From Halobacteroidaceae bacterium (lineage in GTDB: Bacteria > Bacillota > Halanaerobiia > B1SED10-174), in contig PWGV01000024.1 in assembly GCA_003554585.1 (NCBI GenBank), positions 1 to 64,000 on the forward strand: a stretch of 64,000 bases of DNA, written 5' to 3'. Below the pieces are notes generated by a model. That model worked only from the letters and a program-made list of their open reading frames with translations, did not search any database and was not told the origin of the DNA. Shown here one piece after another: positions 8,364 through 18,153 of the stretch. How positions within the stretch are numbered: the stretch's first letter is position 1; each line of letters begins with the position of its first letter. Both the position numbers and the translations under genes were made by a program.

Positions 8364-9686
8364 TTATTCGACAAAAAGATACTGGATCAACTCCTGGACT
8401 GATGCCAGAGGGACAACTTCCATACCGGTTTCAACCCTGGCCCTGGCAGGCAATAATGCTCTGCTCAGACCCATTTTTTCTGCCTCGCGCAATCTTTCCC
8501 CCAGGCGAGGAACTCCTCTCAACTCACCGGTTAACCCAATCTCCCCGCAGAGAATAACGTCATCGGGTATCGGCTTTTCCAGGAAAGAACTGCTCATTGC
8601 AGCAAACATGGCCAGGTCGGCGGCAGGCTCGCTCAACCGGATCCCTCCGGCGACATTCACATAAACATCCTGCCAGCCTATTTCCAAACCCGCTCTTTTT
8701 TCCAGGACAGCCATCAGCATCGAAACCCTCCTGTGGTCAACTCCTGCCGTCATTCTCTGCGGTTGACCAAAAGTAGTCGGAGAGAGTAAAGCCTGGACCT
8801 CAACCATTATCGGCCTGCTTCCCTCCATGGAAGGGAAGATAGCACTACCGGGGGCCTGTTTTGGCCTCTCTTCAATAAAAATCGAGGAAGGGTTTGCTAC
8901 CTCCAGCAAACCGGCGTTTTCCATGCGGAAAACTCCAACCTCATTAACCGAGCCAAAGCGATTCTTTATGCTACGTAAAATTCGAAAAGAATAATGCTGA
9001 TCACCTTCGAAATAAAGAACGCAGTCAACCAGGTGCTCCAGAATTTTGGGGCCGGCCAGAGAACCATCCTTGGTTACATGACCCACAAGAAAAACGGGGA
9101 CATCATTTTCTTTGGAATAACGGAGAAAATAGGAGCCTACTTCCCTGATTTGACTTACGCTTCCAGGCATGGAATCTATATGGGGAAAAGACATTGTCTG
9201 GATAGAATCAATGATAACCATCCCCGGTTGGAGTTCCTGCAGTATTTGATCCAGAGCCCCCAGGTCAGTTAGGGAAAGAGCTTTAAGGACACCTCCAGAA
9301 ATATTAAGCCTCTGGGCCCTTAATTTTAACTGGCCCAGGGATTCTTCTCCCGAAACATAAAGAACCGGGCCATTCGAAGTCATTCCTCCTGCTACCTGCA
9401 AAAGCAGGGTTGACTTGCCAATTCCCGGATCTCCTCCCACTAAAATTAAAGAACCGGGGACCAGCCCTCCCCCCAGAACACGGTCAAGTTCGCCGATGCT
9501 GGAGGGGAGGCGTTCTTCGCGGGCCCCGGTTATTTCATCTATTGATTTAGGTTGGCTAAGGGGACCAGAAAGTTCACTGGTAGATGCAAACGAGTTCCAT
9601 GCTCCACAGGAACTACACTGCCCCAGCCACTTAATACTTTTGTAGCCACACTCCTGACAGACAAAGCTGTTTTTTCCCTTTTTCAT
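8364..9686 (-). CDS. radA: DNA repair ATPase RadA (Sms)
   Basis: A 440-residue RadA. The N-terminal zinc finger is CQECG...CSSCG, the Walker A is GGDPGIGKSTLLL, the RadA-specific motif is KNRFGSVNEVG, and the Lon-like C-terminal domain includes CGEIGLTGELRGVPRL. RadA is a branch-migration helicase in recombination. The frame opens at 9719, but that ATG lies on the -10 box of a promoter, so ATG 9684-9686 with GGGAGG 7 nt upstream is the true start. The gene is downstream of clpC and upstream of disA. Confidence 0.95.
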   Translation of the reverse strand: MKKGKNSFVCQECGYKSIKWLGQCSSCGAWNSFASTSELSGPLSQPKSIDEITGAREERLPSSIGELDRVLGGGLVPGSLILVGGDPGIGKSTLLLQVAGGMTSNGPVLYVSGEESLGQLKLRAQRLNISGGVLKALSLTDLGALDQILQELQPGMVIIDSIQTMSFPHIDSMPGSVSQIREVGSYFLRYSKENDVPVFLVGHVTKDGSLAGPKILEHLVDCVLYFEGDQHYSFRILRSIKNRFGSVNEVGVFRMENAGLLEVANPSSIFIEERPKQAPGSAIFPSMEGSRPIMVEVQALLSPTTFGQPQRMTAGVDHRRVSMLMAVLEKRAGLEIGWQDVYVNVAGGIRLSEPAADLAMFAAMSSSFLEKPIPDDVILCGEIGLTGELRGVPRLGERLREAEKMGLSRALLPARARVETGMEVVPLASVQELIQYLFVE

Positions 9687-9717
9687 TGAGGGCCTCCCGA
9701 TATTCGCGTCCTTCTTC

Positions 9718-9746
9718 ATTATAGCAAGTTTTTCGCCCTCTTACAA
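9718..9746 (-). promoter_or_regulatory. radA-disA promoter
   Basis: Minus-strand TTGTAA (9741-9746), 17 bp, TATAAT (9718-9723). It is located immediately after the clpC stop and gives radA-disA transcription independent of the CtsR-controlled operon. Its -10 box overlaps the upstream in-frame ATG of radA, which excludes that ATG. Confidence 0.65.
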
Positions 9747-9749
9747 GGT

Positions 9750-12185
9750 CTAGGCACTTTTTTTATCAAATTTAATTTTGCCGTCAGCGACCTCAACCTT
9801 GATTGTTTCTTCTGGTTGGAATTCTCCAGCAAGAACTTTGTCTGCCAGTGGATGTTCAATTAACCGCTGGATAGTCCTCCGCAGAGGTCGGGCTCCAAAC
9901 CGCCTGTCAAAACCTTCTTTGGCCAGGTGAACCTTGGCCTCAGGGGTAACATCCAGTTTCAATTTTTGTTCGGTTAAACGTTCCTGGAGTTCTTCCAGCA
10001 TCAGGTCCACTATTTGCTCAATGTGTTTTTGGTTCAGGGCATGGAATACAATGGTTTCGTCAACCCGGTTTAGGAATTCGGGCCGGAAGGTCCGGCGCAA
10101 TTCGCTGGTGACTTTTTCCTTCATTTTCTCGTAAAGTTGTTGCTCGTCTTCTTCTGCATCAACAGGCTGGAACCCAACTCCACCCTGTTTTTCAATTAAA
10201 GTTGCTCCCACGTTTGAGGTCATAATTACTACAGTATTTTTGAAGTCAACCCGTCTTCCGTGGGTGTCAGTAAGGTTCCCATCCTCGAGGATCTGCAGCA
10301 GGATATTGAAAACATCCGGGTGGGCCTTTTCAATTTCGTCAAACAGAACAACGGAGAAAGGACGCCTCCTTACCTTTTCGGTAAGCTGGCCACCTTCCTC
10401 GTGCCCTACATAACCCGGAGGAGAACCAACAAGGCGGGATACGGCGTGCTTTTCCATATATTCGGACATATCGATCCGGATCAGGGCATTTTCGTCGTTG
10501 AAAAGTGTTTCGGCCAGGGCCCTTGCCAGTTCCGTCTTACCTACACCGGTAGGTCCGAGGAAGATAAATGAACCGATGGGACGGCCGGGATCTTTTAACC
10601 CCGCCCTCGCCCGGCGGACGGCACGGGAAACTGCTGTGACTGCCTCATCCTGGCCGATTACCCTCTTGTGCAATTCATCTTCCAGGTGGAGCAGTTTCTG
10701 GGTTTCTTCGCTGGCAAGCTTGGTTACGGGAATTCCCGTCCACTGGGAGACAATCTGGGCAATATCCTCTTCGTCTACGGTTAACTCATCGCGCCCCTTT
10801 TGCTTGTCCCATTCTTCTTTCTTTTCTTCCAGTTCTTCTTTAAGTTTTTTTTCCTGGTCCCGGAGTTGAGCAGCTTTTTCAAACTCCTGGGAACGAATTG
10901 CTTCTTCTTTTTCATGTTCCACTTTTTCCAGTTCTTCGTTCAGTTTCTTAATTTCCGGAGGCCTTGTGTTCTCTTTGAGTCTTACCTTGGAACCAGCCTC
11001 ATCAATCAGGTCAATTGCTTTATCGGGAAGATAACGTTCTGTGATATAACGGTGGGAAAGATTTACTGCGGCTTCAATGGCAGAGTCAAGAATTTTAACC
11101 CGGTGGTGGGCTTCGTAGTTGTCGCGCAGGCCTTCCAGGATTTTCCTTGTTTCTTCAGGGGTGGATTCCTCTACGATTATTGACTGGAAACGCCTTTCCA
11201 GGGCGGAATCCTTTTCAATATACTTGCGGTATTCATCAAGGGTGGTTGCCCCAATACACTGCAGTTCTCCTCTTGCCAGAGCAGGCTTTAAAATATTGGC
11301 CGCATCTATAGCTCCCTCTGCCGCTCCTGCTCCAACCAGAGTATGCAGCTCGTCGATAAATAATACAACATCTCCGGCCTGACGGATTTCTTCCATTACG
11401 GATTTCATTCTCTTTTCAAATTCACCCCGGTACTTGGAACCCGCAACAATTGCACTCAGGTCAAGCAGAATTACCCTCTTGTTAAGGAGAATTTCCGGTG
11501 CGTTCCCTTCAACAATTCTCTGGGCAAGGCCTTCGGCTATCGCCGTTTTCCCTACCCCGGGCTCCCCGATTAAAACCGGGTTATTCTTGGTTCGCCGACT
11601 CAAAATCTGGATGACCCGCTCGATTTCCCGGGAACGACCGATAACCGGGTCCAATTTGTTGTCCTGGGCTTGCTGGGTAAGATCACGGCTAAACTCATCC
11701 AGGGTGGGTGTATTGGATTTGGTCTGGCTCCGGGCAGGCTGTTCCCCCGAAGCTCCACCCAGGTGGCTCATTACTTCATTGCGCAAAGTTTCCAGGTCTG
11801 CTCCCAGCTCTGTTAAAACCCTGGCCGCAACCCCTTCACCTTCCCTGATCAAACCCAGGAGAAGGTGTTCAGTTCCTATATAATTGTGGTTTAACTGGCG
11901 GGCTTCATCCAGAGCAAGATTCAAAACTTTCTTGGAACGAGGGGTAAGAGTAATTTCGGGATTCTGCCCTGCTTCCATTTCCCCCACGTACCGTTCTACG
12001 CTCTGGCGAACCTGGTCCAGGTTGATTCCTATGGACCGCAGTGCTTTTGCTGCTACTCCCTGCCCTTCCTGGATCAATCCTAAAAGCAGGTGTTCAGTTC
12101 CTATATAATTATGGTTTAAGCGCCTGGCTTCTTTCTCAGCTAACATTAGCACCTTCTGTGCTCTCTCTGTATATCTACCGAACAT
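9750..12185 (-). CDS. clpC: ATP-dependent Clp protease ATP-binding subunit ClpC
   Basis: An 811-residue class I Hsp100 unfoldase. Two N-terminal Clp_N repeats (each with [15 protein letters not shown]) are followed by AAA+ domain 1 (GEPGVGKT, near residue 205), a coiled-coil middle domain with a UVR-like stretch ([17 protein letters not shown]) and AAA+ domain 2 (GPTGVGKT). It feeds substrates, including arginine-phosphorylated proteins marked by McsB, to ClpP. ATG 12183-12185 has GGAGGT upstream and overlaps the mcsB 3' end by 11 bp. It is the last gene of the ctsR-mcsA-mcsB-clpC operon. Confidence 0.97.
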   Translation of the reverse strand: MFGRYTERAQKVLMLAEKEARRLNHNYIGTEHLLLGLIQEGQGVAAKALRSIGINLDQVRQSVERYVGEMEAGQNPEITLTPRSKKVLNLALDEARQLNHNYIGTEHLLLGLIREGEGVAARVLTELGADLETLRNEVMSHLGGASGEQPARSQTKSNTPTLDEFSRDLTQQAQDNKLDPVIGRSREIERVIQILSRRTKNNPVLIGEPGVGKTAIAEGLAQRIVEGNAPEILLNKRVILLDLSAIVAGSKYRGEFEKRMKSVMEEIRQAGDVVLFIDELHTLVGAGAAEGAIDAANILKPALARGELQCIGATTLDEYRKYIEKDSALERRFQSIIVEESTPEETRKILEGLRDNYEAHHRVKILDSAIEAAVNLSHRYITERYLPDKAIDLIDEAGSKVRLKENTRPPEIKKLNEELEKVEHEKEEAIRSQEFEKAAQLRDQEKKLKEELEEKKEEWDKQKGRDELTVDEEDIAQIVSQWTGIPVTKLASEETQKLLHLEDELHKRVIGQDEAVTAVSRAVRRARAGLKDPGRPIGSFIFLGPTGVGKTELARALAETLFNDENALIRIDMSEYMEKHAVSRLVGSPPGYVGHEEGGQLTEKVRRRPFSVVLFDEIEKAHPDVFNILLQILEDGNLTDTHGRRVDFKNTVVIMTSNVGATLIEKQGGVGFQPVDAEEDEQQLYEKMKEKVTSELRRTFRPEFLNRVDETIVFHALNQKHIEQIVDLMLEELQERLTEQKLKLDVTPEAKVHLAKEGFDRRFGARPLRRTIQRLIEHPLADKVLAGEFQPEETIKVEVADGKIKFDKKSA

Positions 12186-13239
12186 TTTGGACACCTCCAT
12201 CAAGCTTCTTCTTAATTAATTCCGCCCTCTTGATATCTCTTTCTTTTTCATCCAGTTCCCTGTTATTTATTCTCTGCAGAGTTGCCGGGCGAATTAAAAC
12301 CATTAACTGGCTCAAAATTGTGGGATCTATCTCTTTAATTATTTCCAGGTCAATACCGAGTTTTAAGTCTGATAAAAGGGAAATTGCTTCTTCGCTGGTC
12401 ATCTTCTGGGCATAAGCTAAAACACCGTATGCTCTCCACACCTGGTCTTTTATATCGATTTCCCTTTCCCGCAATAGAAACTGCCTGGCCTGCCTTTCTC
12501 GCTCCACTACCTGTTCAATAACTCCAGAGATATTATCTATCATTTCCTCTTCCTTTAATCCCAGGCTGGTTTGATTGGAAAGCTGAAAAATATTACCCGC
12601 TGATTCGCTTCCTTCCCCGTAAAGACCTCGCACAGCCAAACCCAGGCGAGTAACCAGCTGCAGGGTCTGCTTTAGGTTTCCTGTCAATGCTAATCCCGGC
12701 AGATGAACCATTACTGAAACCCGAAGACCTGTTCCTAAATTGGTAGGACAACAGGAAAGATAGCCCCATTTCTCCTGGAAGGCATATTCCAATTTTTCCT
12801 CCAGCCCGTCATCCACTTCCTCGGCCAAGCGCAGGGCATCCTGCAATTGCATTCCTGGGAAAAGAACTTGAATTCTAAGGTGGTCTTCTTCGTTGACCAT
12901 AATACTTATCATCTGGTCTTCGTCAATCGCAAGTCCTTTTTCAGGGCCCTGGGAAGCGTGATTGATGCTGATCAGGTGCCTTTCCACCAGCCCTCTTTTT
13001 TCCAGTTCAGAAAGATCTTCCATCTGGAGAAAGTCCAATTTATACTGTAACTCCCCCAGGGCTTGCTTAACTTTTTCCCTGACCTGATGGAGTTGTTTTG
13101 CATCCTCGCGGCTGGGGAAAGAATAATCAGCAAGGTTACGAGCCAGCCTGGCCCGGCTGGAGATTACAACATCGTTCATTGGGCCCTTACCCTGCATCCA
13201 TTTGCTCTGTTCTGATTGAACTCTTTTATCCAGGGACAT
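12175..13239 (-). CDS. mcsB: Protein-arginine kinase McsB
   Basis: A 354-residue protein of the phosphagen (guanidino) kinase fold. It has the nucleotide-binding arginine stretch [12 protein letters not shown] and the central [17 protein letters not shown]. McsB phosphorylates arginines on proteins, marking them for ClpCP, and with McsA inactivates CtsR during stress. ATG start at 13239, 6 bp after mcsA. Family-typical length. The operon position between mcsA and clpC agrees. Confidence 0.95.
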   Translation of the reverse strand: MSLDKRVQSEQSKWMQGKGPMNDVVISSRARLARNLADYSFPSREDAKQLHQVREKVKQALGELQYKLDFLQMEDLSELEKRGLVERHLISINHASQGPEKGLAIDEDQMISIMVNEEDHLRIQVLFPGMQLQDALRLAEEVDDGLEEKLEYAFQEKWGYLSCCPTNLGTGLRVSVMVHLPGLALTGNLKQTLQLVTRLGLAVRGLYGEGSESAGNIFQLSNQTSLGLKEEEMIDNISGVIEQVVERERQARQFLLREREIDIKDQVWRAYGVLAYAQKMTSEEAISLLSDLKLGIDLEIIKEIDPTILSQLMVLIRPATLQRINNRELDEKERDIKRAELIKKKLDGGVQNVR

Positions 13240-13245
13240 TTTTGC

Positions 13246-13761
13246 TCACCCCTCCAATTCCTTCTCCAGTTTTTTGATTTCGTCTCTAATTCGAGCAGCT
13301 TCTTCGAAATTTTCCTCCCGGACAGCCTTTTCCATCTCCTGACGCTTTTTCTCAATTTCTCGCTTTTTACGGATCAGTCCTCCGGTCCGAGCAGGCAACT
13401 TTCCTCGATGTTCCTCGCGACCGTGGATTCTTTTAATCAGGGGAGTTAACTGTTCTTCAAAATTTTCAAAACACCGGGCACAGCCCAGGCGGCCTTTTTC
13501 CCGGAATTCGCTGTAGGAGAGTCCGCAATTCGGGCAATCGGAAACTCCAACCAATCCTCCTGCAGGAGTTTCTTGCTGGGGATACTCGCCGCCCAAAAAC
13601 CCGGTTAAAAAATTATGCAGGGAGAGGGGATCCTCGGCAAAACTGAATTCTCCTTTTTTCTGGGCACAATCCTGGCAGAGATAAATTTCAGTTTTTTGAT
13701 TGTTTACTATCTTGGTCAGGTGAACATTCGCTTTATTCTTACCGCATTCCTGGCAAAGCAT
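13246..13761 (-). CDS. mcsA: McsB activator McsA (zinc-finger, UVR motif)
   Basis: A 171-residue protein with N-terminal CxxC pairs (CQECGKN, CQDCAQK), a second pair (CPNCG, CARC) and a C-terminal UVR coiled-coil motif (EENFEEAARIRDEIKKLEKEL). McsA is the zinc-binding activator of the McsB arginine kinase. ATG 13759-13761 lies 3 bp after the ctsR stop, so it is certainly cotranscribed and probably translationally coupled. Confidence 0.94.
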   Translation of the reverse strand: MLCQECGKNKANVHLTKIVNNQKTEIYLCQDCAQKKGEFSFAEDPLSLHNFLTGFLGGEYPQQETPAGGLVGVSDCPNCGLSYSEFREKGRLGCARCFENFEEQLTPLIKRIHGREEHRGKLPARTGGLIRKKREIEKKRQEMEKAVREENFEEAARIRDEIKKLEKELEG

Positions 13762-13764
13762 GGC

Positions 13765-14235
13765 TCAACCCTCCTTGTGTAAATTCCAGTAAAGACTTTC
13801 AATAACACTTTTCAATATTTTGCCCCGCAAAATATCCCGGCGGGGGAGCGATATATCCAGAATATCCCTCCGGACTATATTCTGTAACAGGAGACATTCT
13901 CTCCTGGTTAAAAGTTTATCTCTCTCCAGGCGGTGTAAAATATCCAGTGCTTCCTGTTGAGTTACTCCACTTCCAAGAGAGTTATGCAAACGAGAAAGGT
14001 ATTCTTTCCTTTTTTCGCGGGGAATTTCTACTATCTCCACATAACCCCCGCCGCCTCGCTGGCTCTGGACCAGGTAACCCCGGTCCAGGGAAAACCTGGT
14101 TTGTAAAACATAGCTAACCTGGGAAGGCGCACAATCGAAGCGGGCGGCAACTTCATTCCGTTGAATGCGGAGTCGCCCCTGTTTTCCCAGCATTTTTTTC
14201 AGATAATATTCAATCCTGGTTACCAGGGTATCCAA
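13765..14235 (-). CDS. ctsR: Transcriptional repressor CtsR
   Basis: A 156-residue CtsR with the winged helix-turn-helix (AARFDCAPSQVSYVLQTRF), the glycine-rich wing RGGGGYVEIV that serves as the temperature sensor in Bacillus, and the C-terminal dimer/McsB-interaction domain. It represses clp and ctsR genes at low temperature. It starts at TTG 14233-14235, preceded by GGAGGGG. A (GTCAAA)5 array immediately upstream is the probable autoregulatory operator. Confidence 0.95.
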   Translation of the reverse strand: MDTLVTRIEYYLKKMLGKQGRLRIQRNEVAARFDCAPSQVSYVLQTRFSLDRGYLVQSQRGGGGYVEIVEIPREKRKEYLSRLHNSLGSGVTQQEALDILHRLERDKLLTRRECLLLQNIVRRDILDISLPRRDILRGKILKSVIESLYWNLHKEG

Positions 14236-14248
14236 GACCAGCCCCTCC

Positions 14249-14278
14249 TTTGACTTTGACTTTGACTTTGACTTTGAC
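14249..14278 (-). repeat. tandem GTCAAA array, probable CtsR operator
   Basis: Five exact head-to-tail copies of GTCAAA (TTTGAC on the plus strand) with period 6 lie between the ctsR promoter and its Shine-Dalgarno; the last copy abuts GGAGGGG. CtsR recognises RGTCAAA heptads as direct repeats separated by 3 bp (period 10) in Bacillus. The half-site sequence matches, but the spacing here does not. Confidence 0.75.
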
Positions 14279-14292
14279 TTTCTTTGTCTTTT

Positions 14293-14321
14293 ATTTTAAT
14301 TGTTTTTCCCGGGGCTGGCAA
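14293..14321 (-). promoter_or_regulatory. ctsR operon promoter
   Basis: Minus-strand TTGCCA (14316-14321), 17 bp, TAAAAT (14293-14298), about 15 bp upstream of the GTCAAA array. Repressor bound to the array would block initiation or promoter escape. Confidence 0.6.
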
Positions 14322-14336
14322 AAGCTATTAAAGAGC

Positions 14337-14372
14337 AAAAAAGCCCGTCTATTCAATTGAGCAGGCTTTTTG
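14337..14372 (-). terminator. Rho-independent terminator after the nitrilase gene
   Basis: On the minus strand AAAAAGCCTG and CGGGCTTTTTT pair (one G-U) around an AT-rich loop, ending in a T run. It separates the glycosidase-nitrilase operon from the ctsR operon promoter. Confidence 0.8.
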
Positions 14373-14398
14373 CAGACTTATGCAATTATTACTTCACT

Positions 14399-15406
14399 TT
14401 ATTTTATTTTAAGAAGTTTTTCATAGCTTTTTGTCAGATAATCCCTGTATAGCTCTGCTGGAAGAGAGGTCTTTTTAGCCCTGGTTTTTTCCAGTAAAGC
14501 CCGGGAAAGTTTGGCCTGAACCAGATTTCCCTGCTCGGGATTTTTTGATTCCGCAATTACCCCCTCCCCATCAGGGGTAATTGCCCCGGGAGCGTAAATC
14601 CCTGCTTTCCCGGTAAACTTAAAACCAAAAAAATCCCCTACAAGAGCACTTTTTATTCCAAAAACTGGTTCCTCCTGGACCCGGGCCCAGATCCCCCGCA
14701 GAGCCATATGCTCACTGTAATCGGGATTAATATCGGCAATAGGAACCAGGACCAGGTCCGCTCCACGGGCCCCGGCCAGCCGAAAAATTTCAAAGTAAGA
14801 TGCATCCATACAAACCGGCATGGCCAGTTGCCACCCACCGGCAATCTCAATTACCTCCAGCTCTGAACCTGTTTCTACCTCCCACTGATTTTCCAGGGGA
14901 ACCAGGTTCATTTTACTCTGGGCCAGAATTAATTTTCCTTCAGGGTCAAACAGGTGAGCAGTATTAAATAATCTACCTTTTTGGACGGTAAACATGCTCC
15001 CCGCGGCTATATATATCCCGGCTCTCCTGGCCAGGACACTAAAGACCTCGTGGTAAACCTTGCTAAAATAGGGGGCCACAAACCTGAAAACTTCTCCTGG
15101 ATCAAGTTTATTTTCATCTTCCGCCCCAATTACGGGCAGCAACCCCAAAAGGGGAAGAGTCACATATTCGGGATAAAGAAAAAGCTGATTACCCCTTCTC
15201 TGGGCTTCCAAAAGCGGCTGATAAAGCCAGTCAACATATTCCTTAATATTGCGGGCAGATATTAATTCCATCTGGGAGCAGGCAACTCTCAATTCTTCTC
15301 GAGCAGGGCAGGGAGGACAGGGGGGAAATTTCTTGTCTGCCAGAGCTTTTTTGATTGCACCAGCCCTGGTTTTCCACTGCAAAAAGGCTTTAACCAGAGG
15401 CAGCAT
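14399..15406 (-). CDS. Carbon-nitrogen hydrolase (nitrilase superfamily), catalytically complete
   Basis: A 335-residue protein with the nitrilase superfamily triad: Glu80 (FLYPEY), Lys165 (AQSKMNL) and Cys199 (MPVCMDASY). The superfamily cleaves amides or nitriles; the substrate is not evident. An unusual N-terminal extension of about 38 residues contains CPPCP. The ATG at 15406 overlaps the stop of the upstream nitrilase-like gene, so the two are coupled. It is the last gene of a three-gene operon that starts with a six-hairpin glycosidase; the common task may be removal of N-linked groups from a carbohydrate-containing compound, which is only inference. Confidence 0.85.
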   Translation of the reverse strand: MLPLVKAFLQWKTRAGAIKKALADKKFPPCPPCPAREELRVACSQMELISARNIKEYVDWLYQPLLEAQRRGNQLFLYPEYVTLPLLGLLPVIGAEDENKLDPGEVFRFVAPYFSKVYHEVFSVLARRAGIYIAAGSMFTVQKGRLFNTAHLFDPEGKLILAQSKMNLVPLENQWEVETGSELEVIEIAGGWQLAMPVCMDASYFEIFRLAGARGADLVLVPIADINPDYSEHMALRGIWARVQEEPVFGIKSALVGDFFGFKFTGKAGIYAPGAITPDGEGVIAESKNPEQGNLVQAKLSRALLEKTRAKKTSLPAELYRDYLTKSYEKLLKIK

Positions 15407-16152
15407 TATTGACCACCTCCGGATAGCTTTTCCAGGAAATTTTCCACCGTTGGAGAGCTTAACTGGGAACCAACAGGAAAAATTTGCCGGGCTTCCTCCC
15501 TTTTTTTCTCTTCAAGAGAGGCCCTGATTGAACCCCAGCCTTTTTTTAGAATCCCCGTCCTATCTTTTGTGGCTTCACAGGGGGCAAAAACCGCTCCCGG
15601 CCGGGATTTACATCCAGCCTCAACACCCCAGAACTGATTTCGCTGGACTTCTCTCCACAAACCAGACAATTCCCAGCGCCAGCCTCCCAGTTTTTCCCGG
15701 TCAACTAAAGGAGCCAGAACAATGTCGCCCCCCATCCCGGCAAGAACTCTCCCGTATTCGGGAGTATAAACATCCTTACCCAATGACAGGGCCAGGTTGC
15801 CCAGTTCAGTGGGGAAAATATTTATATCCCCCTTTTTTTTGCTTCCGATTTCAGCCTGTATCCCGATTTCATTTCCCGAATAATCAAAGATTACACTGAC
15901 CATTTTCCCTGCAGGGTTTTTAATTGGACCAGGAACAAGGAAAACATTAAAATCTTTTGCAATCTCACCGTGGATGGAGAACCAGTCTTCTGCAGTTATA
16001 TTATCTTCTCCCCCAGTGTTTCCCGGCAGGAGAACCAGTTCAACCCCCTGTCCCTTTAATTTCTCCACTTCGCTCTTTGCCCTTTGCAGATAGCTCTCAA
16101 AACCTGGGGGTTGTTTCTCCCAGGAAATTACTCCTATATCAGTTTTGCTCAT
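15406..16152 (-). CDS. Nitrilase-fold protein lacking catalytic residues
   Basis: A 248-residue protein that follows the nitrilase fold pattern (DIGVISWEKQ, VELVLLPGN, GDIVLAPLVDREK). Two of the three catalytic residues are replaced: Gly44 stands where Glu is expected (LLPGN) and Gly125 where Cys is expected (LSLGKDVY). I start at ATG 16150-16152 with GGAGG upstream; the open frame runs further without a good start. It overlaps both neighbours (14 bp with the glycosidase, 1 bp with the active nitrilase). It is probably a non-catalytic partner or binding paralogue of the nitrilase next door. Confidence 0.75.
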   Translation of the reverse strand: MSKTDIGVISWEKQPPGFESYLQRAKSEVEKLKGQGVELVLLPGNTGGEDNITAEDWFSIHGEIAKDFNVFLVPGPIKNPAGKMVSVIFDYSGNEIGIQAEIGSKKKGDINIFPTELGNLALSLGKDVYTPEYGRVLAGMGGDIVLAPLVDREKLGGWRWELSGLWREVQRNQFWGVEAGCKSRPGAVFAPCEATKDRTGILKKGWGSIRASLEEKKREEARQIFPVGSQLSSPTVENFLEKLSGGGQ

Positions 16153-18049
16153 CCGCCTGCCTCCTCCAGTCAATAGCCAGAGCATAACCCAGAAATCCCG
16201 CACAGGTGGCAAAAGCCAGACCTGTCTTTGCTTTTCCTGTCTGGGTATCAACAGTTTCGCAGGCAAGTCCACCGTCAAGGGCCGCTCTCATTAACCATTC
16301 CCTGTTTTCACCTGCCCGGTAACCCGAGAGAAGTTCGCTTACTGCAGCTAAAACCCAGGCTCCGTCAGCATGGGCAGAAGAAATTCCAGGGAATTTTCCC
16401 TCTTCCAGGTAATACTGGTTTTGCGAGGAATTGATCCATTCCATCGTATTCTGGTAAAGCGGATCTTCAATATCCAGAAAACCCCAGTAAGGCAAAAGAG
16501 AAAGAGCCCCCGGTGGGTTTTCATAAAGTTCATGGTTGCCCCGGGCGTCAAAAGTCCCGGCCAGGATCTCTCTCTGGTCATCAGTTTTCACAACTGCATG
16601 GTCGTAAATAGATTTTTCTATTCCCTCCCGCAGCCTTTTTAACCAGGAGACCGGAAGACCCAGTAAATTGGCTCGGGCCAGTTCCCTGAAAAAACCCAAA
16701 ACCCGCCAGATCAAAACCTGGTTGTAAGTAACGTAGGGATAGGTGGGAGGGTCATCTGCAGGATCAAGGAAGGTTGCAAAAAGAAATTCATCCTCGTGTT
16801 TCCAGGCATATAACCAGCGGAAAAAATCCTTTGCCATGCTATTAATCGGCATTCCCCCAACAAGCAATTTGCCTCCAGGAAGCTTCCAAAACCTTTCCAT
16901 GGCAATAAAATAGGCGCAAAGCTGGTCAACCTCAAAACCGGGATATAGTTCTCCCCCGGTAATATACTGGCTGTGGGTCCCTCCCTCATTCCAGTGCCTG
17001 TTTACAGCAAGCTTAAATAATTCTTTTCCCCTGTTCCGGTCTATTTCAATAATACCCGGTAAACTCCAGAGAAGCGAATCTCTTGGCCAGTATGCACCAC
17101 TCACATAATAACGGGGGCTCCTGGAAGTAAGGAGGTGGAGCTCTCCTTTTTCAATAGAACGCCCCTGGGCGTAAAAATAGTTGAAAAAAAGATTGTAGTT
17201 TAGTTTTCTTTCCAGAGCAGGGGGACCCGCTAAAACTTTCCTTTCCTGGAGCCAGTCCCTGCTTTTTGAAAGCAACTCCTTCCAGCCCTGTCGTTGCAGG
17301 TGAATACAGGTTGTTGCAGCCCCGTCAGGATCAGCGCCCACGGCAAGGTAAAGGGGCCAGACTACTTTTTCCCCGGGATTAACTAAAAAATCCTGTTCCA
17401 GGACAAACTCAATTTTTTCTCTTCCTGTTGAAATACCTTCCCCTTCTTGCAGTAGCCTTGTTTTTTCTCCCCCACCAACCTGGATCCGATCCCCTCCTTC
17501 TCCACCCTTCATTGCAAGGGCACCAAGGGATAGTCCACTGGAAAACTCCAGGTTCAGCGTTTGAGTCCAGCTATCCTGAACTATACGTTTCTCTCCCGAA
17601 ATTCGGCGTGATCTGTAGATAGTCTGGTTACAGCCCACCCAGTTCCCTTTAAAACCAAGGGAAATATTCTGGGCAAAAAGACCTTCATTTTTATAGCCAA
17701 ATACTATCACCCCTCCCCTTTCTTCAGGGGGAAAGAGGTAGGTTATTTCCATTTTACCTCCCGGACAGGAGATTTCAACGACTGGGATCCAGTGATCAAG
17801 TTGTTTCCAGTTCCATTTTTTTGGTTGTAAAACTCGATCCTGCTGGCGGCAAAAGGGAACAAGGAAATATTTCCCCGCCTCGGGGCGAAATTCTAACAGG
17901 CCCCGGGCCTTTTCACTCAAAAGGTTGACGCTTTCCACAAGGCCCTGCTGAAAAAGGGCAGGTAGCGCCAGATACTCATTGCCGGTAGCCAGAACCTCTG
18001 CCCCGGAATTTTCCTGGGGTGCCCTGGTCAAAATTTTTCCCTCTCCCAT
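16139..18049 (-). CDS. Six-hairpin (alpha/alpha) glycosidase-like protein
   Basis: A 636-residue protein. The N-terminal ~270 residues look like a beta-sandwich domain. The C-terminal part shows the (alpha/alpha)6 glycosidase pattern with the GH15/GH63/GH125-like motif YWPRDSLLWSL and a late GISSAHADGAWVLAA. No signal peptide is visible, so it probably acts in the cytoplasm. I cannot fix the family number or sugar. ATG 18049 with GGAGGGAGGGG upstream. It heads an operon with the two nitrilase-fold proteins, all three ORFs overlapping. Confidence 0.75.
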   Translation of the reverse strand: MGEGKILTRAPQENSGAEVLATGNEYLALPALFQQGLVESVNLLSEKARGLLEFRPEAGKYFLVPFCRQQDRVLQPKKWNWKQLDHWIPVVEISCPGGKMEITYLFPPEERGGVIVFGYKNEGLFAQNISLGFKGNWVGCNQTIYRSRRISGEKRIVQDSWTQTLNLEFSSGLSLGALAMKGGEGGDRIQVGGGEKTRLLQEGEGISTGREKIEFVLEQDFLVNPGEKVVWPLYLAVGADPDGAATTCIHLQRQGWKELLSKSRDWLQERKVLAGPPALERKLNYNLFFNYFYAQGRSIEKGELHLLTSRSPRYYVSGAYWPRDSLLWSLPGIIEIDRNRGKELFKLAVNRHWNEGGTHSQYITGGELYPGFEVDQLCAYFIAMERFWKLPGGKLLVGGMPINSMAKDFFRWLYAWKHEDEFLFATFLDPADDPPTYPYVTYNQVLIWRVLGFFRELARANLLGLPVSWLKRLREGIEKSIYDHAVVKTDDQREILAGTFDARGNHELYENPPGALSLLPYWGFLDIEDPLYQNTMEWINSSQNQYYLEEGKFPGISSAHADGAWVLAAVSELLSGYRAGENREWLMRAALDGGLACETVDTQTGKAKTGLAFATCAGFLGYALAIDWRRQADEQN

Positions 18050-18114
18050 TTATTCCCCTCCCTCCTTCTGCCCAATATCTTCTATTTTTTTTCATTTTTC
18101 CCTTTTACTTTAAA

Positions 18115-18144
18115 ACAAAAAAGGTCCATTCCGGACCCTTTCTT
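18115..18144 (-). terminator. Rho-independent terminator of cysS
   Basis: Minus-strand AAAGGGTCC, GGAAT loop, GGACC and TTTTTT, located 10 bp downstream of the cysS stop. It isolates cysS from the glycosidase operon. Confidence 0.85.
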
Positions 18145-18153
18145 AATTCCAAA

